DNA of 64,000 nucleotides from Williamsia sp. CHRR-6 (GCF_018474015.1 NZ_JAHCSG010000003.1:124001-188000); one strand, 5' to 3'; numbered from the stretch's first letter, positions 37,789-47,550 are shown. Made by a program: numbers and translations. The notes: generated by a model from the letters alone, not told the origin.

Positions 37789-38762
37789 TCGACCCCGCCA
37801 CCGCGCCGGCCCGAACCGCGCGACGCCGACGCCGACGCGCCGGGGAGGCCGGTACCCCCAGGCGGCGCCGATCCATCCGACAGTCGGTGGCCGACAGTCG
37901 GCCCCGCGTCACCGACATAGCCGGAATCCGGCTACTGCTGCCCTCGGCGTTGACCATCCTGGCGATCTGCGCAGGACTCTCGGCGGCGAAGTTCGCTCTC
38001 GACGGACGGGTGGACCTGTCGGTGGCGATGATCGCCGCGGCCGCCCTGCTCGACGGCATCGACGGCCGCGTGGCCCGGCTGCTGGGTGCCACCACGCGCA
38101 TCGGAGCCGAACTCGACTCGCTGGCCGACGCCATCAACTTCGGGGTGTCACCGGCGTTGACGATCTACCTGCTGCTGCTCCGCGGCGAGGACCTCGGCTG
38201 GGTGCTGGCCCTGATCTTCGTGTGCGCCATCGTGTTACGGCTCGCGCGTTTCAACACGCTGCTCGACGACGACACCGCCCCGAGCTACACCCGCGACTAT
38301 TTCGTGGGGGTGCCCGCGCCTGCGGCCGCACTGATCGCGATGCTACCGGTGGCCGCCGAGCAACAGTTCGGTATGGGTTGGTGGACGTCGGTGTGGACGG
38401 TGGGAGTGTGGCTGCTGGTGTCGGCGGCGCTGGCGGTCAGTCGCATCCCGACTGCGTCGCTGAAGACCTTCGCCATCCCGCCGCGCCTGGTGGCGGGGCT
38501 GCTGATCGTCGTCGCGGTGTGCGCAGCACTACTGGTCACCTATCCGTACGTGCTGATGATCGCGTTGATCGTGGCCTACCTGATCCACATCCCGTTCGCG
38601 TGGCGAGCCCAGCGCTGGGTGGCCGCACGGCCCGACGCCTGGGACACCCCACCGCGGCAGCGCCGGGCCGAACGCCGGGCGATGCGCGCGGGGGTGCGCA
38701 AACGTCCGCGTAAATCCGAAGCGCGACTGGGACTTCGACGCCCCGGGCGATCGAGCCGCTAG
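37785..38762 (+). CDS. pssA: CDP-diacylglycerol-serine O-phosphatidyltransferase
   Basis: 325 residues. It makes phosphatidylserine, the substrate of the upstream decarboxylase. The CDP-alcohol phosphatidyltransferase motif DG-x2-AR-x8-G-x3-D-x3-D is present (D93, G94, A97, R98, G107, D111, D115). Eight or so membrane helices follow a basic N terminus. The C-terminal tail of about 50 residues is very basic (RQRRAERRAMRAGVRKRPRK). Confidence 0.94.
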   Translation: MIDPATAPARTARRRRRRAGEAGTPRRRRSIRQSVADSRPRVTDIAGIRLLLPSALTILAICAGLSAAKFALDGRVDLSVAMIAAAALLDGIDGRVARLLGATTRIGAELDSLADAINFGVSPALTIYLLLLRGEDLGWVLALIFVCAIVLRLARFNTLLDDDTAPSYTRDYFVGVPAPAAALIAMLPVAAEQQFGMGWWTSVWTVGVWLLVSAALAVSRIPTASLKTFAIPPRLVAGLLIVVAVCAALLVTYPYVLMIALIVAYLIHIPFAWRAQRWVAARPDAWDTPPRQRRAERRAMRAGVRKRPRKSEARLGLRRPGRSSR

Positions 38763-38791
38763 GGGCCCGCAGCCCCGCAACGTGGCATCTG

Positions 38792-39268
38792 TCAGTTGAC
38801 AGCGACCTGGTAGAACACCGAGTTGGGGCCGCCTGCGGCACCGGGCACACTGCCCACCTGCACCGTGTAGGTCTTGCCTTCCTTTTTACCCATCAGGATC
38901 ACCACCTGATCACCGCCGACGGCGGTCTTCTGCTGCTGGGTGTAGCCGGCGTCGGTCAGCGTCTTGACGGCCGAATCGAGTGCCGCGGCAACGGTGGCCG
39001 TCGCCTGCACGGTCAGATTCCAGCCCTCGGCTGCGGTGCCGCCGGCCGAGAGCACGGTGCCGCGTAGCACCGGGACACGCTCGGCCGGGAAATCCTTGGG
39101 CAGCGGCACCCCGACCCCGCTGGACGACGGGGACGCCGACGACGACGACGAGTCCGAACCGCAACCTGCGAGCAGCCCCATCGCGCACAACGCGACCACA
39201 ACCACTGCCATCACCGTTGCGGTGCGATGGCGCTCGCCGTGGGTCGTGGGTCCCGGGTGCACAGCCAT
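38792..39268 (-). CDS. Probable secreted lipoprotein, function unknown
   Basis: 158 residues from ATG 39268 (MAVHPGPTTHG). A signal peptide of type II ends at the lipobox LLAGC with C36 as the lipidated residue, followed by a Ser-rich linker. The mature domain starts PLPKDFPAERVPVLRGTVLS and has AALDSAVKTLTDAGYTQQQK, a repeating alpha-beta pattern of unknown family. The preceding in-frame codons (to 39517) overlap the divergent mrpA start and are not used. Confidence 0.82.
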   Translation of the reverse strand: MAVHPGPTTHGERHRTATVMAVVVVALCAMGLLAGCGSDSSSSSASPSSSGVGVPLPKDFPAERVPVLRGTVLSAGGTAAEGWNLTVQATATVAAALDSAVKTLTDAGYTQQQKTAVGGDQVVILMGKKEGKTYTVQVGSVPGAAGGPNSVFYQVAVN

Positions 39269-39458
39269 GGTCGTCGTCGTTCCTCTCAGCGATGTGGGTG
39301 ACGCCCGGCGGCGTCTGCGGATTCCCCGCCGCGAACCGTACCCCGATCGGCCGCTACTATCAGCGCACGCCCGTTTCGCAACGTTTTCCGACGCTGAACG
39401 CGTCTGATGCTCCGCGCGCCCCACCGCCACCCCGCCCATCCGACGACGGAGTGCTGAA

Positions 39459-42356
39459 GTGTTCGCCATCCTGATCGTGCTGACCATCGCCGCGGCCGCC
39501 GCGCCGGCGATCGTCACCGCCGTCGGACCGCGCGGCTTCTACCTGCTGGCGTTGGCCCCGGCCGGGTGCACCGTCGCGGTGATCGCCGACTGGCCTGCCG
39601 GCGATTCCGCGCACACCCAGCGCGTCTCCTGGGTGCCTGCCCTGGGCATGGACATCGATCTGCGGATGGACACCCTCGCGGCGGTGATGTCGGTGCTGGT
39701 GTTGGGGGTGGGCGCGCTGGTGCTCTGCTACTGCGCCGAGTATTTCGTTCCCGCCGAGGGGCGGTCGAACATCGTGCGTCGCCGGGTGGCGGGGTTCGCC
39801 GGGGAGATGGTGGCGTTCACCGCGGCCATGTTCGGGCTGGTGGTCAGCGACAACATGATCGTGCTCTACGTCTTCTGGGAAGCCACCTCGGTGCTGTCGT
39901 TCCTGCTGGTCGGGTTCTACGCGGTGCGCGCCACCTCTCGTCGCGCCGCCACCCAGGCCCTGCTGGTCACCACCGCAGGTGGGCTGGCGATGCTGGTCGG
40001 CATCGTCATCGTCGGCGAACGCGCGGGCACCTACCGACTCTCCGACGTGATCGCCGATCCCCCACAGTCGAGCGCGGTCAGCGTGGCCATCGTGCTCATC
40101 CTCATCGGTGCGCTGAGCAAATCGGCCATCGTCCCGTTCCACTTCTGGCTGCCCGGCGCGATGGCCGCTCCCACCCCGGTCAGCGCGTATCTGCACGCTG
40201 CGGCCATGGTGAAGGCAGGCATCTTCCTGGTGGCGCGGTTGGCGCCGGGGTATGCCGGGCTGACCGAATGGCGCTTCACCCTGGTCGCCCTGGGGGTGGC
40301 GACCATGGTGCTGGGGGGCTGGCGGTCGCTGCGCGAACTGGACCTCAAACTGATCCTCGCATTCGGCACCGTGTCGCAGCTGGGCCTGTTGATGCTGCTC
40401 GTGGGGGTGGGAGACGCCAACCTGGCGCTGGCCGGCATCACCATGCTGGTGGCGCACGCGCTGTTCAAGGCGGCACTGTTCATGGTGGTCGGCATCATCG
40501 ACTCCTCCACCGGCACGCGCGACATCCGCCGCCTGGCCCGCCTCGGTGTCACGGCCCCCGGCTTGGCCACCATCGCGGTGGTGGCCGGAGCCAGCATGGC
40601 CGGATTGCCCATCACCCTGGGGTTTGTCGGCAAAGAAGGCGCGTTGGCTGCGCTGCTCGACACCGGCGCCCTCGACCCCGCGCCACGCGCGGCAGTGGTT
40701 GCCGGGGTGGTGGTGGGGTCCACGCTGACGGTCGCCTACACCGTGCGGTTCCTGTGGGGTGCATTCGGACGCAAGGTACGCACCGAGCCCAGCTCGGCGG
40801 TGGCCCGGATGCAGGCGCCGTCGCTGCTGTTCTGTCTGCCCGCCGCCATTCCCGCGGTGCTGGGCGTGCTGGCCGCCGCACTCGCCGGACCCTTCGGCCA
40901 TCTCGTCGAGCCCTACGCCCAGACGCTGCCCGCGCACGGGCGCGAACTCGAACACCTCTCGTTGTGGCACGGGTTCACCCCGGCGCTCGGGCTCACCGCC
41001 CTGGTGATCGTCGGTGGCGTGTCACTGTTCGCGTTCCTGCGCAACCGGCGTCGTCGCCTGGGCTTCATCGCACCGGCATTGGGCAACGCCGACCGCATCT
41101 ACGATGCCGTGCTGCGCGGCGCCGACACCATGTCGCTGCTGGTGACCCGAACCACCCAGACCGGTTCGCTGCCCATCACCCAGGGTCTGGTGCTCAGCAC
41201 CGCGGTGCTGTTCCCCTCGGTGGCACTGCTGGTGGGATCGCGGGACACGTTGCGGATCAACGGTTTCGAGTCCTTCTCGCAGGTGACCATCGGGATCTGC
41301 ATGGTGGCCGCCGCGCTCACCGCGCCGGTGTTGCGCAACCGGTTGGCCGCCACGGTGGTGGTCGGGGTGACCGGCTACGGCTGCGGTGTCATCTTCGCCC
41401 TGTACGGCGCACCCGACCTGGCCTTGACCCAGTTCCTCGTCGAGACACTGTCGCTGGTGGTGTTCGTGCTGGTGTTACGGCGGCTGCCGGCCGAGGTGGG
41501 ACCAGGACACAGCACCGGCCATCGTGGGATACGCGCACTGATCGGCATCGGTTTCGGCGTGATGCTGGTGATCATCGGGCTGTTCGCCGCGGCTGCCCGT
41601 TCGACCGTCGGCGTCGCGGTCGACCTGCCCGCCGCGGCGAAAGAGATCGGCAACGGCGCCAACACCGTCAACGTAATCCTGGTCGACATCCGCGCCTGGG
41701 ACACCCTCGGCGAGATCTCGGTGCTGTTGGTGGCGGCCACCGGAGTGGCATCGATGATATTCCGGCACAAGCGATTCGGTACCGCGCCCAGGGTTGCCGA
41801 CGTGGCCCCCGACACCGACGACGAGCCCATGCCCACCGCACGCACCACCTGGCTGCGGGGCAGCGAACTACGTGACCCGCGGCATCGGTCGATGGTCTTG
41901 GAGGCCACCACCCGACTCATCTTCCCCACCATGGTGGTGCTGTCGATCTACTTCTTCTTCGCCGGACACAACGCCCCCGGCGGCGGATTCGCCGGCGGCC
42001 TGACGATGGGTATGGCGCTGGTGTTGCGGTACCTGGCCGGCGGGCGATACGAGTTGGGCGAAGCCCTGCCGGTGGACGCAGGCAAGGTGTTGGGTGCGGG
42101 TCTGGCGCTGTCGGTGGGGACCGCGGTCGTGTCACTGTTCCTGGGGGCACCGGCGTTGTCCTCGGCCGTGCTCAGCGTGCACCTACCGGTCCTGGGCGAC
42201 ATCAAGTTGGTGACCGCTCTGTTCTTCGATCTCGGCGTCTACCTCATCGTGGTGGGCCTGGTGCTCGACGTGCTGCGCAGCCTCGGCGCCCGGCTCGACG
42301 CCGAGGAGATGCCAGGAGCGCAACCGGCCGCACACCCGACGGAGGTGGGTCGATGA
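39459..42356 (+). CDS. mrpA: Mrp antiporter subunit MrpA, fused to MrpB
   Basis: 965 residues from a GTG with GGAG upstream. MrpA is the large, Complex I-like channel subunit of the Na+(K+)/H+ antiporter. The functional helices are seen at YVFWEATSVLSFLLVGFY and SKSAIVPFHFWLPGAM, then TPVSAYLHAAAMVKAG. The last 150 residues (RLIFPTMVVLSIYFFFAGHN, then APGGGFAGGL) are the MrpB domain, so A and B are one protein. It is the first gene of the mrpA-C-D-E-F-G operon with overlapping stops and starts. Confidence 0.95.
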   Translation: MFAILIVLTIAAAAAPAIVTAVGPRGFYLLALAPAGCTVAVIADWPAGDSAHTQRVSWVPALGMDIDLRMDTLAAVMSVLVLGVGALVLCYCAEYFVPAEGRSNIVRRRVAGFAGEMVAFTAAMFGLVVSDNMIVLYVFWEATSVLSFLLVGFYAVRATSRRAATQALLVTTAGGLAMLVGIVIVGERAGTYRLSDVIADPPQSSAVSVAIVLILIGALSKSAIVPFHFWLPGAMAAPTPVSAYLHAAAMVKAGIFLVARLAPGYAGLTEWRFTLVALGVATMVLGGWRSLRELDLKLILAFGTVSQLGLLMLLVGVGDANLALAGITMLVAHALFKAALFMVVGIIDSSTGTRDIRRLARLGVTAPGLATIAVVAGASMAGLPITLGFVGKEGALAALLDTGALDPAPRAAVVAGVVVGSTLTVAYTVRFLWGAFGRKVRTEPSSAVARMQAPSLLFCLPAAIPAVLGVLAAALAGPFGHLVEPYAQTLPAHGRELEHLSLWHGFTPALGLTALVIVGGVSLFAFLRNRRRRLGFIAPALGNADRIYDAVLRGADTMSLLVTRTTQTGSLPITQGLVLSTAVLFPSVALLVGSRDTLRINGFESFSQVTIGICMVAAALTAPVLRNRLAATVVVGVTGYGCGVIFALYGAPDLALTQFLVETLSLVVFVLVLRRLPAEVGPGHSTGHRGIRALIGIGFGVMLVIIGLFAAAARSTVGVAVDLPAAAKEIGNGANTVNVILVDIRAWDTLGEISVLLVAATGVASMIFRHKRFGTAPRVADVAPDTDDEPMPTARTTWLRGSELRDPRHRSMVLEATTRLIFPTMVVLSIYFFFAGHNAPGGGFAGGLTMGMALVLRYLAGGRYELGEALPVDAGKVLGAGLALSVGTAVVSLFLGAPALSSAVLSVHLPVLGDIKLVTALFFDLGVYLIVVGLVLDVLRSLGARLDAEEMPGAQPAAHPTEVGR

Positions 42357-42958
42357 GCCCCAACCTCGGGTTGCTGATCGTGGCGGGCGCGGTGGCCGCG
42401 TGCGGTGTCTACATGCTGCTCGAACGCAGCCTGATCCGGATGCTGCTGGGCATGCTGTTGGTGGGCAACGCGATCAACCTGACGATCGTCGTGGTCAGCG
42501 GCAAGTCGGGAAATCCACCCATCTCCGGCCGTACCGCCGCCGACCGCACCACCACCGCAGATCCGCTGGCCCAGGCGATGGTGCTCACCGCCGTGGTCAT
42601 CGCGATGGGGATGGCGGCGTTCGTGCTGTCGATGGCCTACCGGCTGTTCGTCATCAACACCGACGACGACGTGGACGACGACGACGAGGACCGGGCCCTG
42701 TCCACCCGCTCGATCGCCACCGCACCCGACCGCGACCGCAGCGACGACCCCACCACCGGCGACGACACTCCGTTCGGCGACCTGTTCGACGACGACGGGA
42801 ATCCGTTGACACTTGCCGAAGCCCAGCAACGGCGCCGCACCCTGATCGAAGCCGACCGGATGCCCGAGGTGTCCGACCACGACGACTCCGACGATTTCAT
42901 CGACGACCCAGATCCGGACGACCCAGACCCAGACGAACCTGTCGGGGCCGGCCGATGA
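42353..42958 (+). CDS. mrpC: Mrp antiporter subunit MrpC
   Basis: 201 residues from the ATG overlapping the mrpA stop. The first 105 or so residues are a NuoK-like three-helix subunit (YMLLERSLIRMLLGMLLVGN, ADPLAQAMVLTAVVIAMGMA). About 95 residues of very acidic tail follow (DDDVDDDDEDRA and DDPDPDDPDPDEP), which most MrpC proteins of 110-130 residues lack. The tail is probably cytoplasmic and may bind cations or partner subunits. Confidence 0.93.
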   Translation: MSPNLGLLIVAGAVAACGVYMLLERSLIRMLLGMLLVGNAINLTIVVVSGKSGNPPISGRTAADRTTTADPLAQAMVLTAVVIAMGMAAFVLSMAYRLFVINTDDDVDDDDEDRALSTRSIATAPDRDRSDDPTTGDDTPFGDLFDDDGNPLTLAEAQQRRRTLIEADRMPEVSDHDDSDDFIDDPDPDDPDPDEPVGAGR

Positions 42959-44562
42959 CCATCGGCACGGGCTGGTTCCCCGTTCTCATCGTGATCCCGA
43001 TGCTGGCTCCGCTCGGCGGGGCGGCGCTGACGATGCTCTTCGGTCGCAAGCCATCAGTCCAGCGACCTATCACCGTCGCGGCCATCGGGTCAGCGTTCGT
43101 GGCGTCGTGTCTGCTGCTCTACCTCACCGATCGACACGGTACGTATGCGCTGCACGTCGGCGGCTGGGACGAAAACGGTTATGCAGCAGGTCCGTTGGGC
43201 ATCACGCTGGTGGTCGATCAGCTCTCGGCGCTGATGCTGGTGGTGTCGACGGTGGTCCTGCTGTGCGTGGTGCTCTACGCGGTGGGCCAGGGTATCCGCG
43301 ATGGCACCAGCGAACAGCCGGTGTCGATCTTCTTACCCACCTACCTGGCCCTGTGTGCCGGCGTGTGCAACGCGTTCGTCGCCGGTGACCTGTTCAACCT
43401 GTACGTGTCCTTCGAGGTGCTGCTGGCCGCCAGCTTCGTGCTGCTGACCCTGGGCGCCAGCGCCGACCGGGTGCGCGCCGGGGTGTCCTACGTGATGGTC
43501 TCCATCGTGTCGTCGCTGATCTTCCTGCTGGGCATGGGTTGTGTCTACGCCGCCACCGGCACGTTGAACATGGCGCAGATGGCGGTGCGGTTGGCTGATG
43601 TGCCCTCGGGCACCCAGGCCGCGCTGTTCGCGTTGCTGCTGGTGGCCTTCGGCATCAAGGCGGCGGTGTTCCCCTTGTCCACCTGGCTGCCCGACTCCTA
43701 CCCCACCGCGCCGGCCCCGGTGACCGCGGTGTTCGCCGGGCTGCTGACGAAAGTCGGTGTGTACGCGATCATCCGGGCCCACACGCTGTTGTTCCCGGGC
43801 GGCTCGATGGACACCGTGTTGCTGGTGGCCGGGCTGTTGACGATGGTGGTCGGCATCGGCGGTGCCATCGCCCAGTCCGACATCAAGCGATTGCTGTCGT
43901 TCACCCTGGTCAGCCACATCGGTTACATGATCTTCGGCATCGCGCTGTCGTCACGGTTCGGGTTGGCCGGCGCGATCTACTATGTGGCCCACCACATCCT
44001 GGTGCAGACCACGCTGTTCCTGGTGGTCGGGCTGATCGAGCGGCAGGCCGGGTCGGCCTCGCTACGACGCCTGGGTGGCCTGGTGGCCAGCCCGGTGCTG
44101 GCGGCGCTGTTCCTCATCCCGGCGCTCAATCTTGGTGGTATCCCACCGTTCTCGGGTTTCATCGGCAAGGTGGCGTTGATCGAGGCCGGTACCCGCGACG
44201 GGAGCGTACTGGCCTGGGTGTTGATCGGCGGGTCGGTGGTGACCAGCCTGCTGACCCTCTACGTGATGGCACGGGTGTGGACCAAGGCGTTCTGGCGCCC
44301 CCGGGCGGATGCACCCGAGGGTGATCTGGCCGATGCGCGACCGTCGGCACTGGTGGTCGAGGAGGGCGACGTGTCCTTCGACAACCGCGTGGACGTGGGC
44401 CGGATGCCGGTGGCGATGGTGGTGCCCACGGCCGCGCTGGTCGCCGCAGGTCTGGCGTTGACGCTGTGGGCCGGACCCATCTTCTCGCTCACCGAGACCG
44501 CGGCGGCGACGCTGACCGACCGCAACAACTATCTGACCGCCGTCCTGGGAGCGAACCGATGA
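42955..44562 (+). CDS. mrpD: Mrp antiporter subunit MrpD
   Basis: 535 residues from ATG 42955, overlapping the mrpC stop (ATGA). MrpD is the second large proton-translocating subunit, homologous to NuoM/N. Conserved segments are DLFNLYVSFEVLLAASFVLL with its Glu, KAAVFPLSTWLPDSYPTAPA, and LLTKVGVYAIIR. About fourteen membrane helices are expected. Longer in-frame readings overlap mrpC and are not used. Confidence 0.95.
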   Translation: MTIGTGWFPVLIVIPMLAPLGGAALTMLFGRKPSVQRPITVAAIGSAFVASCLLLYLTDRHGTYALHVGGWDENGYAAGPLGITLVVDQLSALMLVVSTVVLLCVVLYAVGQGIRDGTSEQPVSIFLPTYLALCAGVCNAFVAGDLFNLYVSFEVLLAASFVLLTLGASADRVRAGVSYVMVSIVSSLIFLLGMGCVYAATGTLNMAQMAVRLADVPSGTQAALFALLLVAFGIKAAVFPLSTWLPDSYPTAPAPVTAVFAGLLTKVGVYAIIRAHTLLFPGGSMDTVLLVAGLLTMVVGIGGAIAQSDIKRLLSFTLVSHIGYMIFGIALSSRFGLAGAIYYVAHHILVQTTLFLVVGLIERQAGSASLRRLGGLVASPVLAALFLIPALNLGGIPPFSGFIGKVALIEAGTRDGSVLAWVLIGGSVVTSLLTLYVMARVWTKAFWRPRADAPEGDLADARPSALVVEEGDVSFDNRVDVGRMPVAMVVPTAALVAAGLALTLWAGPIFSLTETAAATLTDRNNYLTAVLGANR

Positions 44563-45344
44563 GTGCCGATCCCGATTTCGACGACATCGGCCCAGCACCG
44601 ACCAAGGGCCCGATTCGTGGCTGGCTGCAACACGTCTGGCGCGTCGGCTTCATCACGATGGCTTGGAACCTGACGCGTTCGATCGTGTGGGTCCGCACCC
44701 GCTACCGGCCACTGGCCTGGCTGGGCTCGGACAGTCGCGAGATTGCGGTGCGGCTGTGGGTGTTGGGATGGCTGACGTTCGTCTGGGTGTTGTTGTGGGG
44801 CACCATCTCCTGGGCCAACATCCTCGGTGGCATCGCGGTGGGGCTGGGGGTGGTCTACCTGCTGCCGTTGCCGCGGGTGCCGGTGGAGGGCCGTGTCCAC
44901 CCCGCCACGGTGGCCGTCCTGCTGCTCACCTTGATCCGCGACTTCGTGATCTCCAGTGCCCAGGTGGCATATCTGGCGGTGCGGCCGGGACGTCCGCCGT
45001 TGAGCGCGGTGCTGCGTACCCGGCTGGCCATCAAGTCCGACATGGTCCTCACCCTGGTGGTCGACTACATCAACCTGGTGCCCGGGACGATGGTGGTGGA
45101 GATCGACCATCGTCGTCGGCTGCTCTACGTCCACGTGATCGACGTGGGTACCGAGAAGAAGGTGAAGGCGTTTTACGCCGAGATGGCCCGGGTGGAACGA
45201 ATGTTCATTCGGGCGTTCGAGCGGGACAGCGAGTGGCATCGGAGTCCGTATCACGGCATCGACGACGATGTGGCGCCCCCGGCCCGGGTGCATCGGGCGC
45301 CGGCCACAGAACCGGACCGAACGAGAGAGAGGACGACCCGATGA
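44559..45344 (+). CDS. mrpE: Mrp antiporter subunit MrpE, with N-terminal extension
   Basis: 261 residues, longer than the usual 160. The MrpE core begins near residue 62 (REIAVRLWVLGWLTFVWVLL) and includes PGTMVVEIDHRRRLLYVHV, the family's conserved soluble block. The first 60 residues and the last 45 (after RAFERDSEWH) are extensions. Its start overlaps the mrpD stop. Confidence 0.92.
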   Translation: MSADPDFDDIGPAPTKGPIRGWLQHVWRVGFITMAWNLTRSIVWVRTRYRPLAWLGSDSREIAVRLWVLGWLTFVWVLLWGTISWANILGGIAVGLGVVYLLPLPRVPVEGRVHPATVAVLLLTLIRDFVISSAQVAYLAVRPGRPPLSAVLRTRLAIKSDMVLTLVVDYINLVPGTMVVEIDHRRRLLYVHVIDVGTEKKVKAFYAEMARVERMFIRAFERDSEWHRSPYHGIDDDVAPPARVHRAPATEPDRTRERTTR

Positions 45345-45682
45345 ACGTGGTGTGGGCGATCTCGGGGGTGCTGCTGGCGGCAGCGTCGTTGGTCACGATG
45401 GTGCGCGTGCTGATCGGACCCAACACCCTCGATCGGCTGGTCGCGTTGGACACCCTGGTCGCCGTGGCCATCTGCGGCCTGTCGGGTTGGGCCGCCTACA
45501 GCCTCGACTCCACCGTGGTGCCGGCCGTGGTCGCGTTGACCCTGCTGGGATTCCTGGGCCCGGTGGCGGTGGCTCGCTTCCGGGTGCCTGACGACCGGCT
45601 ACCCCACGAGGCCGCCCCCCGCGTGACCGACGAGATGACCGCCGAGCAATCCGACGGTCCGGCCCCCGAGCGTGGCGCGTGA
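45341..45682 (+). CDS. mrpF: Mrp antiporter subunit MrpF
   Basis: 113 residues. The block VRVLIGPNTLDRLVALDTLV is the MrpF signature, flanked by three membrane helices, with a short acidic tail at the end. It starts by overlap with mrpE (ATGA). It is the small subunit that stabilises the hetero-oligomeric antiporter. Confidence 0.95.
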   Translation: MNVVWAISGVLLAAASLVTMVRVLIGPNTLDRLVALDTLVAVAICGLSGWAAYSLDSTVVPAVVALTLLGFLGPVAVARFRVPDDRLPHEAAPRVTDEMTAEQSDGPAPERGA

Positions 45683-46005
45683 TCACCGACATCGTGGTGG
45701 CGGTGCTGATGCTCACCGGTTCGACGCTGGCGCTGACGGCCGCGATCGGTGTGTTGCGGTTTCCCGACACCATGACCCGGATGCACGCCACCACCAAACC
45801 GCAGACGTTCGGACTGCTGCTCATCCTCGTCGCGGCCATGATCCGGCTGACCGGAAGCGTCGACTTCGGGATGTTGGTGCTCGCCGGACTGTTCGCCCTG
45901 GCCACCGCGCCGGTCGTGGCCCACCGCATCGGTCGGCTCGCTTACCACGAACAACGCGCCCGGGACACACCCATCCGCCTGCTCGACCCCGATGACCTGA
46001 CCTGA
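45679..46005 (+). CDS. mrpG: Mrp antiporter subunit MrpG
   Basis: 108 residues from the GTG overlapping the mrpF stop (GTGA). The signature is GVLRFPDTMTRMHATTKPQT, followed by two more helices. It closes the six-gene operon. All subunits needed for a complete Mrp complex (A+B, C, D, E, F, G) are present, so a working Na+/H+ antiporter for alkali and salt tolerance is expected. Confidence 0.95.
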   Translation: MITDIVVAVLMLTGSTLALTAAIGVLRFPDTMTRMHATTKPQTFGLLLILVAAMIRLTGSVDFGMLVLAGLFALATAPVVAHRIGRLAYHEQRARDTPIRLLDPDDLT

Positions 46006-46097
46006 TTGGCGACCGCGCGAACCGATCGCCGGCAGACCGTGCACCTGCACAGTTCCCAGGGCGCCGTACCTTGGGTTATCGTTCACCACGCTGGAAG

Positions 46098-46115
46098 CCT
46101 CACCGGGGGGTGAGG
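46098..46115 (+). terminator. Small GC hairpin between mrpG and the PucR gene
   Basis: CCTCACC pairs with GGTGAGG around GGGG, 93 bases past the mrpG stop and 67 bases before the next start. No T-run follows. It may terminate the mrp operon or be part of the 5' leader of the PucR-type gene. Confidence 0.4.
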
Positions 46116-46182
46116 ACCCTCGCCGGGTGCCGGCACTCTCCGCCGGGGGGCGGGGACACAAGATCGGGGAGCAACACCTTTG

Positions 46183-47502
46183 ATGCCGAACATCGAACGG
46201 GCCATCGCGACGGCCACACCGTCGGCCGACGCACCACCGTCGTCAGCGGTGGAGGTACGCACCGTGACGCCGGCGAGCACCGACTCCCCGATCCGCGTTG
46301 CGGGTCGACCGGCCTCGCGCACCCTGGCCGACATCTCGGCGCTGGCCCGCCAGATGGTCGGACACTTCGCCGACAACGTGGTCCCCTGCGGCACCCTGCC
46401 CGGTGAACAGCTGCACGGCGACGTGACCGCAGTGACTCAGACCTGCCTGCGGCTGGCCATCAAGGTCCTCGACGGCCAGAGCTTGCCTGATGACGCTCAA
46501 CTGGCGCAGCTGCGCGAGGCGGCCGCCCAGTGGGCACGCGAGGGCGTGCCGCTGGACACGATCATCCACACCTATCACGAGGGCATCCGGGTCGGCTTCG
46601 ACCTGGTCACCTCCAAGGCCGAGGAAACCGACCTCGAGGACCTTCTGCACGCGTTCCGGCTGACCATGCAGCTGCTGGACACCTTCACCGTCGCGGTGTC
46701 GACTGCCTACGTCGACGAGCAGCGGCTGGTGGCCAGCCAACACCAGTCGGCGTCGCAAACGCTGATCTCGGCGTTGCTCTCCGGGCACACCGCCTCGGTC
46801 GTCGCGCGCCAGACCGGCATCCCGGTGGCCCCGCGGTACCAGGTGGTCACCCTCGCCGTGGCCCCGCATCCCGACGAGCTCGACAACCGGGTCAACACCA
46901 AGATCGCCGCACGCCGCAAGCTGCGTCGGCTGCAGTCGGGTATCGCGACGCTGTTCGACGGTCAGGCACTGACTCTGCTCAGCGACAGTGGCGGCACCGT
47001 GCTCATCCCGTCCGACGACATCCGTCCGGTGCTCACCGACGAACTCCTCGCCGAGCTGTCGACCCAAGCCGAGGCGCCGATCCTGGCCACCCATGCCACC
47101 GGGGCCACCGCCGACATCCCGGCGCTGGCCGACGAGACCCACGAGTTGATGGAACTGGTTCGCGCCATCCGTCGCCCGGCTGGGCTGTACCGGATGCAGG
47201 ACCTGCTGATCGAGTACCAGATCACTCGTCCCGGCCCGGCGCGCGACCACCTCGCCTCCACCCTCGATCCGCTCGCGGGTCACCCTGAGCTGCTGGAGAC
47301 TCTGCGGGTGCATCTGGAGACCGGGTTGAACCGCAAGAGCACCGGTCGCCGGATGCACATCCACCCCAACACGGTCGACTACCGACTGCGCCGCATCGCG
47401 CAGACCACCGGGATCGATCTCACACTGCCCGAAGGCATCTCGCGCGCCCACATCGCGCTGTTGGCGCTGGAGCTGCAGGAGAAGGCCGACGCACGGCGCT
47501 GA
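46183..47502 (+). CDS. PucR/CdaR-type transcriptional regulator
   Basis: 439 residues from ATG 46183; a TTG one codon earlier is better spaced from the GGGGAG and could be the true start. The C terminus is the PucR helix-turn-helix, TGRRMHIHPNTVDYRLRRIA, and the middle part (residues about 190-320) has the GGDEF-like fold common in CdaR/PucR regulators. The N-terminal helical sensor domain (VPLDTIIHTYHEGIRVGFDL) is the RsbT-type region seen in mycobacterial members. The regulated genes are unknown; the nearest candidate is the mrp operon just upstream. Confidence 0.88.
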   Translation: MPNIERAIATATPSADAPPSSAVEVRTVTPASTDSPIRVAGRPASRTLADISALARQMVGHFADNVVPCGTLPGEQLHGDVTAVTQTCLRLAIKVLDGQSLPDDAQLAQLREAAAQWAREGVPLDTIIHTYHEGIRVGFDLVTSKAEETDLEDLLHAFRLTMQLLDTFTVAVSTAYVDEQRLVASQHQSASQTLISALLSGHTASVVARQTGIPVAPRYQVVTLAVAPHPDELDNRVNTKIAARRKLRRLQSGIATLFDGQALTLLSDSGGTVLIPSDDIRPVLTDELLAELSTQAEAPILATHATGATADIPALADETHELMELVRAIRRPAGLYRMQDLLIEYQITRPGPARDHLASTLDPLAGHPELLETLRVHLETGLNRKSTGRRMHIHPNTVDYRLRRIAQTTGIDLTLPEGISRAHIALLALELQEKADARR

Positions 47503-47511
47503 ACCGAACCC

Positions 47512-47550
47512 GAGCCGCGCCGTGACCTGACGGCGTCTTGGGCCCGGCTC
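47512..47550. terminator. Nested hairpin between the convergent PucR and YbdK genes
   Basis: GAGCCG (47512-47517) pairs with CGGCTC (47545-47550) and, inside it, CGCCGT pairs with ACGGCG around a six-base loop. It just touches the stop codon of the minus-strand gene. It is a plausible bidirectional terminator. Confidence 0.45.

Noticed and set aside
39360-40970. A 536-codon minus-strand reading antisense to mrpA
   Set aside because: A shadow of the mrpA codons (His, Gln and Arg-rich) without a start in a sensible place.
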